64,000 bases of DNA from Phlegmacium glaucopus (taxonomy: Eukaryota > Basidiomycota > Agaricomycetes > Agaricales > Cortinariaceae), in NCBI GenBank assembly GCA_015039465.1, contig MU130381.1, positions 112,080 through 176,079 on the forward strand, read 5' to 3'. The translations under genes and the position numbers were made by a program. The first letter of the stretch is position 1. Every line of letters begins with the position of its first letter. The notes under the pieces are model-generated. The model did no database searches, was not told where the DNA came from, and saw nothing but the letters and a program-made list of their open reading frames with translations. Shown piece by piece: positions 55,801-64,000 of the stretch.

Positions 55801-58038
55801 CTTTCTGATATTGTTGGGACGAAAGAGAACGACCCTATCACTGAATGGGAAGATGTTGCTCCTGCCAGCGCAAACTCAGATACCCTCGTGAAAAAACCAC
55901 ATGTGGCGAGACCAATGAGGAATGGCGTCTTCATAAATGGAACAAAACCACCGCAAGCTGATCATCTCGATAATGACCAAACACCGAGGGTTCAAAACAT
56001 TGTTCCTCTGGATCTTACTGTTACACCTGAATCGCCCTATAAATTCCCCACCAAACCTTCATCTTTGACGAGATTGTACACGCCTGATCCATCTTCCGTT
56101 AGCGATTATCCGGCAGCTACAGCTTCTGAATCGTCGTCGTCTACCACATCTTCGCAATATTCTCTCGGAGTTCATGAATCTCCGGGATCAATAGTGCTTG
56201 AGCGTCTTGATGAGAAACTTGCTCGAGGCACCAGAAGTCCAATGTGGGCTGCTGCCCTTGACGACCCGCCACGCAAGCTGATCCTCTCATCTCCGGTGCT
56301 GCAAGTCGTCAATCCGAACACAGTGAAAGATCGTTTCCTCTTTCTTTTCAGTGATGTTCTAGTCATTGCAAAGCCTGTTACATGGGATCAAGACAAGCTC
56401 ATAGATGCCTATAGACCAAGCTTGCCTGACAGAAAGTATGCCGTCAAGAGTGTTGTCCTTCTTCGAAACATACGCTTCTGCTCAGACCGGTCAGAAGGAC
56501 AACTTAGGACAACTAACTATGCCCTCTCTTCCCGCAATCCGCTCATTCGTTCTTTCATCTCCCAATTTTCCAAAGATCCTGATCATGCCATCACATCCTT
56601 GTTCTCAAAGTCTAATATGCCAGACAACTCTGTTTTGCTTGGACAACTGCTCCTTAAAATCCTAGACCTAGACAAAAGTCGGCTGGGGGAATATCTATCC
56701 CAGCGAACGTCAAAAGCAGTCTTGAAATCATACCTTGACAGTTTCGGATTCGCTGGTCTTAGGGTAGATGTGGCTTTGCGCGTCTTCCTGCACTCAGTGA
56801 ATGTACCCCGAACGCCTCAGTCATATGGATCTCTAGAGTATCTCTTGGATTCTTTTTCCAGCCGTTGGTACGAGGCCAATGCTAGGTTCGTCGCGTACGA
56901 TAAAGACATGGCTATCCGCCTTGTGCGAGCCATTGTTCAGCTCAATGAGCTTCTCCACGACGGTATCGCGGAGCAGCCTGGTCCCACAGATCATAACAGA
57001 CGCACTGTTACGAGCAAGGAATTCCGGGATGCCTTCCGGAGATACGATATTCGTTACCTAGTTTCTGACGAACACCTGGCCGATCTTTATCGTTCGATAT
57101 TCCATGAACGTCTATGCCAGGCATGCCCTTCAATAGCCGGTGGTTCTCAAGATATCCTCGTTACGGTAAAACGACAGCTACCAGTTAGGCTTACCTACAA
57201 AGCCCAATCTGAGCCCATCATCTTCCGCCTCCCACAAGCTGATCCTTTCCTATCCATCGAGCTGTACGGTCAAGACTTAGTCTTCGACCCGCCTGTCCTA
57301 AAATTTACAAGGAGCTCAGAAGCGTCTTTCCGTGTAACAGGAACATCGCTGGGTTCCAAGACCATAACGATGTGTAGATCAGGACCCAACGCAGTGAAAT
57401 ATTCTGGACTTCCTCTTAGCCACACCGTCGTTGTTGAACGTGCTTTCATGAGAAACACATTCCAGTTGGCTTTCCTCAGTCAGGCTGGGGCAAAAAGGCG
57501 GTACATGTTCAGCATTGATGATACTATCATCAGGAACGAGTGGGCAACCTCCTTGAAGCGGCACATTGATCTTGCCTGTGGAGCACCATCGCTTCCAGAA
57601 GTTTCAAAATACCACGCAGCTGCGGAAGCAACCGCATTTAAGGTCCTTCAGGAAACCTTAATGGACTCAAGTAGAGCTCCGGCTTCATGCTATCGTCCAA
57701 GTAATTCCTACTCTAACGGTACCCCCGCTCCTTTCATTGGATCTGTCTCTTCCACTGGGCATCTACACATTCGCTCAAAGTCTCGGAGCAAAGTTTATCA
57801 TCGACATGAGGGAGGTAAAAATGAGACAGACTTGAGTCATCGATCACCAAACAATTCCCGTGAAAGCAACGATTTGAATCAGGATTTGAGCGACCACACA
57901 AATTCTCCAGATCGTTGTCCTGAAGGGCACGTTTGGACTGCTCGAGACTTAGAGATGTACTGCTTACAAAATAGCGCAATCCCTCTTGTTTTGTCACATC
58001 TACAAGCGGGGGCTCCCGATCACACCGCCCCATCCTAA
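52888..58038 (+). CDS. Large Sec7-domain/PH-domain protein with degenerate catalytic loop
   Basis: Two exons (52888-54481 and 54533-58038) give 1,699 residues with one 51-bp intron. The first 1,100 residues or so are Ser/Pro-rich and disordered, with basic RS-type runs (RRSRSRSRSRSSKD) and many SP sites. A PH-like segment (PPRKLILSSPVLQVV, DRFLFLFSDVLVIAKPV) precedes a Sec7-type helical domain: LGEYLSQRTSKAVLKSYLDS, FGFAGLRVDVALRVFLHSV, LEYLLDSFSSRWYEANARFV, LVRAIVQLNELLHDG and SDEHLADLYRSI. A second PH domain follows (DLVFDPPVLKFTRSS, YMFSIDDTIIRNEWATSLKR). Sec7 domains activate ARF GTPases using a Glu in the LPGEAQ loop. Here the equivalent reads VPRTPQ, so the Glu is missing. It may be a scaffold rather than an exchange factor. 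Architecture resembles the Syt1/Yel1 group. Confidence 0.82.
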
Positions 58039-58724
58039 CAGTTCCAACTCGTATTTTAACAATCCCGTAAGTCGTTGTAAAGAGTTGTCTTCTACGAAAT
58101 TATGCTAATCTTCACTGATAGGTGTGACCCAGTGTACATTTAATCTCATTGCTTCTGTTCAGTTTATTATAATTCACATATGCTCTCTGGTTTGTTCACA
58201 TCCAAGGGACGATTTCCAAACATCTGCCTCTCGTTAACCGTCTGTTTTCCGTGTCCTTCCGGATAGTCTAGTATAATATTTATTGTGTGATTATAGCCGA
58301 TCCCTATATACGAATTTGATCTACTTTTCGTCAGATAAATCGAAACGTTTTCTACTGTCTGGGTTCGAAGGTCGGGTATTGGCATGTTTAATCACAGCGT
58401 GTAGCCCTCAATGTCGCAACGTGGGGAACGAACTGGTCAGTGATGTCTGCGTCGTGCTTCGCATGAGCACCACTTATAACACGTTAATAAAGCGTGGTCC
58501 AGCCTCAATCCGATCAATCATGGAGAGATCTGACGGCGACAGGACAAACTGTTGCCTAGTGGACTAATATTTGCGTCATGTAGATAGCATGGTTATCATG
58601 CTCAGGCAACGCGTTATATCCGATCCATATATATTCTTGTATCACAAGCCAACTGCGTCCATGCTTGGAAAACATTTTATGCGAGCTTCGCATACGAGTC
58701 TTCACTGCGAATCGTCCTAACTCC
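58039..58724. other. Intergenic region between Sec7/PH and NFKBIL1-like genes
   Basis: I see no supportable gene. The first part is the 3' untranslated region of the Sec7/PH gene and contains a possible intron (GTAAGT near 58068 to TAG near 58121). The rest has short frames on both strands without recognisable protein. Confidence 0.45.
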
Positions 58725-59591
58725 ATGACTGCCCCCTCTTTTACATCCAGTAGAGCTGGCCAGCGCCACCCAAGTTGCAGGCAACCCCAAGCACATCCTT
58801 ATCCATCTAATGTTGATGCACCGTGGAAACAGATGTCACACGCATTTTCATGGGCTGCGGAGCAGGACTTTATGAAAGGCGACATGCGGGGCATGAAGAC
58901 TGAAGACTGGGTTAGGCAACAGCAGACGTTTTGCCACAGCAGCAGAAAAGAAATTTACATGGTACCGCGATCACCATTGGTCAAGTCGCGAACGCAGGAC
59001 TGGGAAGAAGTCATCTACGTCTATGAGATTGGAGAGGATATACGGATGAAGGATGACCAAGCGCATCGAGTGGCACTAGAACGGGAGAAAGCAAGGGCAA
59101 GAATCCAAGAGGAACTCAGAAGGATCGAAGCACGCTTTGAAGAAAAGCGTGAGGCTGAGCGGCGAGAGCGCATTGAACAAGCTAAGCGGCGGGCGCACGC
59201 AGAACTCATTCGAGAGAAGGAGAAGAGAATCAGAGATCGCGCCAAATTGGACAAATTGGTTGTTGATGCTTGGACAGGTTACGAGTCACGATGGATATCG
59301 TTGATGACAAGTTTGGACCCCTTGGATTTCAAGACGATACCGTGGCCAGTAATCCAACCTGCAAGAGGTCTTGGAGACATTACACCAGAAGCGATTGCGA
59401 CATTTCTATTTTGTCCATTACATTCTCCACAATTATCGCGCAAGGAAAGGATCCGAAATGCACAGCTGCGGTGGCATCCTGACCGCTTTCGACGACTCAT
59501 GGGACGAGTAAAAGCAGAGGACAAGGCGAAGGTCGAAGAAGCAGTCGGCACAGTTGCGAGATGCTTGAATGATTTACGTAATAAATTATAA
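58725..59591 (+). CDS. Coiled-coil protein with NFKBIL1-like C-terminus
   Basis: A single exon is read; the first in-frame ATG is at 58725 ([20 protein letters not shown]), giving 288 residues. The N-terminal third has aromatic motifs ([20 protein letters not shown] and [10 protein letters not shown]). The middle is a highly charged single helix or coiled coil ([20 protein letters not shown] onward to about residue 190). The C-terminus holds a compact block: [50 protein letters not shown] and [19 protein letters not shown]. The LRWHPD.F...RV pattern, resembling a J-domain HPD, matches the C-terminus of animal NFKBIL1 (IkappaBL). No ankyrin repeats precede it. The role in fungi is unknown; NFKBIL1 has been linked to RNA splicing. 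Confidence 0.8.
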   Translation: MTAPSFTSSRAGQRHPSCRQPQAHPYPSNVDAPWKQMSHAFSWAAEQDFMKGDMRGMKTEDWVRQQQTFCHSSRKEIYMVPRSPLVKSRTQDWEEVIYVYEIGEDIRMKDDQAHRVALEREKARARIQEELRRIEARFEEKREAERRERIEQAKRRAHAELIREKEKRIRDRAKLDKLVVDAWTGYESRWISLMTSLDPLDFKTIPWPVIQPARGLGDITPEAIATFLFCPLHSPQLSRKERIRNAQLRWHPDRFRRLMGRVKAEDKAKVEEAVGTVARCLNDLRNKL

Positions 59592-59643
59592 CCATAATTT
59601 TATTATTTATTTCCATACTTACTTCTACTTTTTCTGTAACGAA

Positions 59644-60494
59644 ATGTTCACCCGCATCTCTCGTCTCCCTCTGCGCCGATGTTTGCACACAGGTGCACCA
59701 GTATCCAACGCTACAAGTTCTTTTGGCAGGACAGCCAAAATCATCGTTGGAGTTTCCGTATTCTCAACTGCTTACCTTACTTGGCGGTTGAGGGAGAGTC
59801 GTCATATCGCTTCAGATGATGACCCAAGCAGTCACAACTGTGCGTCGTCATGTAGACAGACAATTATTAACTGTGATATGGCTAACTTGCTATCAAAAGC
59901 TTCACCGTATTCCACGTCAAATTCTTCACTATCATCAATACACTCAAAGCCGCCCTCCAGACTCACCTCCAGTTCCGATTCACCTCCGAACGACGAAGTG
60001 CCTCTTTCTAGTACAGGCTCAGATACAGGTACTAACTCTGAAGATGCAAACAACGAAAATAAAGTAGATGAGGAAGACTCGTCAGGTTCACCTGCATCCG
60101 GAGGAGGCGCGTTCAACCCGGAAACCGGCGAAATCAATTGGGACTGTCCATGCCTTGGTGGAATGGCTCATGGCCCATGTGGCCCAGAATTTCGAGAGGC
60201 ATTCTCTTGCTTCGTCTATTCAGAAGCAGAGCCCAAGGGAATCAACTGTGTGGAGAAATTCCAAAATATGCAGAACTGCTTCAGAGCTCATCCTGAAATC
60301 TATGCTGACGGTGGGACATATTGTTCTTTGTTTTAGTCATATGGGTGACATTTTTTACAGAAATTATGAACGACGACGACGAAGATCAACCTCCACTCCC
60401 AGAGTCCTCGAGTACTGAAAATTTTGATGGTGACGTTACTCCTGAACTCAATACACCACCGAAACCTCCAATAGAGGGCGAAGTTTCTTCGTGA
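59644..60494 (+). CDS. MIA40: MIA40/TIM40 mitochondrial intermembrane-space import oxidoreductase
   Basis: The protein begins with a mitochondrial presequence ([20 protein letters not shown]) and an inner-membrane anchor ([19 protein letters not shown]). A long Ser-rich acidic linker leads to [14 protein letters not shown], the redox-active CPC motif. The twin CX9C fold follows: [11 protein letters not shown] and [14 protein letters not shown]40 oxidises and traps small cysteine-rich proteins such as the twin-CX9C product at 16.6 kb. The unspliced frame would end at 60336 after [15 protein letters not shown]. Splicing from GCTGACG (60312) to an acceptor at about 60360 gives an acidic tail ([18 protein letters not shown]) typical of fungal MIA40, with a stop at 60492-60494. 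I prefer the spliced model. The gene follows the NFKBIL1-like gene by 52 bp on the same strand. Confidence 0.93.
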
Positions 60495-60709
60495 AACGAT
60501 GTCCAATTTTACATCAAAAACCACCGTTATGGAGGGCACACGTCTTAGATTCATACCTACAACGTTATTATCTTATATCTATTTGGTATCGACTCCAATC
60601 TATTTACAAAACTGCAGCTCTCAAAAATCAAGCAACTAACGAATATCAACACACACATAGTTACACAGGATAAAAAAGCAATTACAACCACAAACGGCAC
60701 TTGAATGCA

Positions 60710-63700
60710 TCAATCTATCCTGAAATGCTTCTCGATGACCTTGTCTACCAGGATATAACCATTTGTCGAGAACAGCTTGGATCTCAAAAAGGGAGATATA
60801 TCAAAGATGTCGTGTTCCTTCGCCTGCGATAATCAGAGTAAATATGAAGTTCCAATTCTTGATGAATACAACCTACCCTCTCTTCCAGCTCTGATAGTTT
60901 GACCGTGACCTTCTGTGGTTGTTCATGACGTTGCACTTGATACAGTCTGGCTTTATCTTTCACAAGCCCGCCGAGTAAGAACGCTAGCAACTCTTCGTGG
61001 TCTTTCGATTGTGTTAGGTATTTTCTGAATCCCTAAATAGCGAACGAAATTGACCATCAACATAACAAAAAAGCAAAACAAAAGCAGGACTTACTCTCTG
61101 CAATGTTTTCTTGATGCTCAACTTCTGTGCATTGACAAAACTGCCGACAGCAACCTCGATAGCCAAGTCAATATCATCCGCACGGACATATTCGCGCAAC
61201 GCCATCTTTGCACTAGCTTCGGCCATGCGAATCATACTCTCGAGGTGACGAACAGTGATAGGATAAGAGCCCGTCGCCATCGACTCTCGTCGTAAATCAG
61301 CAAAAAGTCTTGCCAGTTTTTCTTGATCGAGATCGAACAGTTTAGGTCGAATCTTTTCCCTCGCGTACATAATGTATTTGCGTAAAATGTCTTGGGATAT
61401 AATCTACAGCAATGGGTCAGTATATGAAGAGATGTTTGAAGTGGACAGTGGACTTGCATCCGCATCTAAGGACGTCCCCACTTCTATCTCCTCCGTCTCC
61501 TTGTCGAATTTGGGATGACTACGCAGGTGACTCCCAACCACGAATCTAGCCAACAATTCATCCATGACCGGGTCCACATTATCTTTGACCACGCATAACA
61601 CGTCAAAACGTGATAAGATAGGCTCCGTTAACTCGACGTTTTGCTGAAACGGGATGGTCGGATTGTATCGCCCTCGGGTTGGATTGGCAGCGGCGATAAT
61701 TGCACATCGGGCTTGAAGACTAGTCACAATTCCCGCCTTCGAGATTGAGATGGACTGCTGTTCCATAGCTTCATGGATCGAAGTCCGGTCGGCATCGTTC
61801 ATCTTGTCGAACTCGTCAATTAAGCAAGTGCCTTTATCTGCGAGAACTAGAGCGCCTCCTTCAAGGGTCCATTCTCGAGTGATAGGATCTTTGCGAACAC
61901 TTGCTGTGAGACCAACAGCAGAGGCTCCTTGTCCAGTAGCAAACACAGATCGATGTGCCGTCTTTTCAACATATTTGAGAAATTGCGATTTCGCCGTCCC
62001 AGGATCTCCCAGCAAAAGAACGTTAATATCACCACGAATGCGATGTTTATGATTGATGTCCTTTGGAACGCCGCCAAAGAGTGAGAGGGCGATGGCTGTT
62101 TTAATATCCTCGTGCCCATAGATGGAAGGCGCAATCGATTTGATGATTCGTTTACGAATTCGTGGGTCACGTGCAAGGTTGCGCATTTCCTTTTCATCCT
62201 CCTCCGTCAACCTAAAGGCGGCGAAGAGATCTTCCTTCTTGTTGACGTGATTCGCCTCGATGATAGTCGAGAAAACTGGAAATCCGTTTTTGGAGTTGAG
62301 TGAAGCATCAAAATTGTTGCGATAAACGCCAGTCACTTCCTGTACCACCATGAGATCACAGAAACAGAAAAGTCATATTATACTGACCACTTCTTCACCC
62401 GGTTTCGCAGTATCAATTAAATCCCATAACAGGATGACTTCACGATGCCTCGGTAAGCGACCAGCGGGGACAGAGCCAGGAGACTCTTGCAGGGTCATTT
62501 TTTGATAATTGCGGTAAACAGTCTGCAGAATTGAAATTTGATCTCTTGGCATATACGGCATAAAATCATTCAACTCACTTGCTCGGAATTTACTGTAAAT
62601 GGACCTTTGCCTTCGCAATTTGCACAAAAGCTGATCCGAACCTCTCTTGATGCATCTTGGTAGAATGGTCCCAAAACGGCCCCACACTTTCGACAGTCGA
62701 ACTTGACATACTTGAGTTGCGGAAAGACACCACTCCTCCTCGTGACGACACCAGAGACACGGACCAGATTGTTGAGGTTAGCTCGACGCAAATCTCGCAA
62801 GGTTAAACTCAAAGGCAGATCAGCAATACGGACATGGACTTCCGAATGAATGCGTTTGTAAGATGGGAAATAAACAAGGATTGCGTTGAGCGCTACTTCA
62901 TCGAAAATTTCTAGCATGGCAGTTGGTGAGTTCGTCAGGAAGTAGGCCAAGATAGGTTTAGAGGTTGCAAGGTGCAGGTATGAGATCTCCAGTGATTCCG
63001 AATTAGCTAATGAAACGGTTAAACGGAATACAAAGACCAAGCGAATTTACTAACTTTCTCCCAAATGACGAATTCGTTGACCGTAGACCGACGCGCCGTG
63101 GTCATCAACGTAGGTCATCAAAAATTGGCGGAAGTGCCTTACAATAGACCGACGAACACGATCATGGGCAATCCATTCAACAATGGATTTGGCCTTAATG
63201 TCGCTTAATTGCTCTAACGGAATTTCCTGGGATTAGGGTCAGTTATGAAAACACAAAGACATAAACGAAGTGGTACCAAAGACTCACGTCTTCAACGCCA
63301 TCAAGGTCATCGATATCCCGTCTTTCGTCGTACTGCTTTCTTGTGCGCCTTTTCATGCTTGAAATACCCAATTGATCGTCCATAATGTCGTCATCTTCCA
63401 TCTCATCACTGCCCATAAATGCTGGCGCGCGACTTCTACGAGCGGCACGTTGGCCACGTCTCCCGGAGCGTTCCATTCGATCACGACGCGCCATTTTCAT
63501 TTCTGCTGCTCGACGGGCGGCAGCTGACAGTTCATCAATGTTTTCATCATCATCAATACCCGCATCAGAATATCTGTCAAGAAGCTCATTGGGAGCATAA
63601 TCTCTGCAAGAAATGTAGGATTAGAAAGGGATCTGCGAAAATGCCAAGGCACTTACTCTTCAAGAAGTTCTGGACCAAAAAGATCCTCACCATCGTCTTC

Positions 63701-63944
63701 ACCGTCTGCATCAATGTCATTGACCATATCGCGATCATCGATGCTGTCATCCGTGTCTGAAAAGGGGGCAGGAGGAGAAGATGGTGGCAGAGATGACTGA
63801 GAGTTACGACGCGCCAGTGACGGTCCTTGGGGAGGGGAAGATGGGGGTAACGGAGACGCATCTCTTTGACGTTTTGAACCGCGTGAAGCCTGAAAAATGA
63901 TGATTAACGCGTCTTTGCATCGTGAATCAGCGATTCCTCACCAT
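60710..63944 (-). CDS. MCM2: DNA replication licensing factor MCM2
   Basis: MCM2 is a subunit of the MCM2-7 replicative helicase. The first coding exon is only ATG (63944-63942), followed by a 52-bp intron and [20 protein letters not shown]. The N-terminal tail is acidic ([17 protein letters not shown]), then comes a basic patch ([17 protein letters not shown]). The zinc finger is [11 protein letters not shown] and [11 protein letters not shown]. The AAA+ module has Walker [41 protein letters not shown], Walker [41 protein letters not shown] and the arginine finger [13 protein letters not shown]. The C-terminal part includes [20 protein letters not shown] and the winged-helix end [11 protein letters not shown], with TGA at 60712-60710. 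Many short introns split the gene. The signature [10 protein letters not shown] with [14 protein letters not shown] context identifies MCM2 among paralogs. Confidence 0.95.
63907..63912. promoter_or_regulatory. MCB-like ACGCGT element in MCM2 intron 1
   Basis: ACGCGT is the MluI cell-cycle box bound by MBF in yeasts, which drives G1/S expression of replication genes. Here it lies in the 52-bp first intron, 30 bp after the start codon. A near match, ACGCGA (63959-63964), lies just upstream of the ATG. A single 6-mer can occur by chance. Confidence 0.35.
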
Positions 63945-64000
63945 GGTTAATGACAAGAACGCGACTTGTCACAAGAATTCTGAGTTTGAAAGCGTGTTCA

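Noticed and set aside
58355..58390. tRNA-like B-box (GGTTCGAAGG)
   Set aside because: No matching A-box, acceptor stem or cloverleaf could be drawn around it.
59644..60336. MIA40 ending at TAG near 60336 without splicing
   Set aside because: A good donor and acceptor exist and the spliced tail is acidic as in other fungal MIA40 proteins.
1..64000. CRISPR arrays, rRNA genes, prophage or bacterial operons
   Set aside because: Intron-rich eukaryotic genes fill the window; no regularly spaced repeats or ribosomal RNA sequence was seen.

Overview
The window is nuclear DNA of a filamentous basidiomycete, most likely a mushroom-forming Agaricomycete. Genes are densely packed on both strands and broken by many introns of about 50-60 bp, with GT-AG and a few apparent GC-AG junctions. 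The protein set is typical of this group: phenylalanine ammonia-lyase, a class II HDA1-type deacetylase with an Arb2 tail, tandem membrane-anchored amidohydrolases, a DUF1746/Dsc4 protein and a NIPA transporter. All products were recognised by reading translated frames; no database search was run. Exon limits given explicitly were read from splice signals and frame continuity.

Layout. 1-5.4 kb: 3' part of a fungal-specific transcription factor, ribosome biogenesis factor NSA2 (-) and Golgi YIP1 (+). 5.5-16.5 kb: one huge minus-strand gene for a Csf1/BLTP1 bridge-like lipid transfer protein. 16.6-22.3 kb: a tiny twin-CX9C protein (NDUFAF8-like), a Dsc4-like membrane protein, a four-TM protein and an HDA1-class histone deacetylase. 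22.3-34.6 kb: two paralogous amidohydrolase genes flank RAD10/ERCC1 and a nuclear protein tentatively of the SLF2/Nse6 type. 34.6-37.7 kb: the only gene-poor stretch, holding a 137-bp direct repeat split by a poly(A) run, a decayed reading frame, a short inverted repeat and a relic of an aldose 1-epimerase gene. 37.7-44.1 kb: BRCT protein, TFIIH subunit SSL1, NIPA-type Mg transporter and TCP11-domain protein. 44.9-52.6 kb: phenylalanine ammonia-lyase, a mitochondrial cation-diffusion facilitator (MMT type), and a head-to-head pair of maleylacetate reductase-like alcohol dehydrogenase and flavin reductase-like protein. 52.9-64 kb: a 1,699-residue Sec7/PH protein with a degenerate catalytic loop, an NFKBIL1-like protein, MIA40 and MCM2.

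Most genes are housekeeping genes with unrelated roles, so the window is not an operon-like cluster. Some functional echoes exist: RAD10 and SSL1 both serve nucleotide excision repair, and MIA40 would import proteins of the twin-CX9C kind encoded at 16.6 kb. PAL, the maleylacetate reductase-like enzyme and the flavin reductase-like protein could all touch aromatic metabolism. The most unusual features are splicing and architecture: start-codon-only first coding exons in NSA2 and MCM2, a 6-nt microexon in NSA2, a 14-nt microexon carrying zinc ligands in the deacetylase, several head-to-head gene pairs less than 100 bp apart (one only 28 bp), and a Sec7 domain lacking the catalytic glutamate. 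I saw no convincing CRISPR array, tRNA, rRNA or intact transposon.
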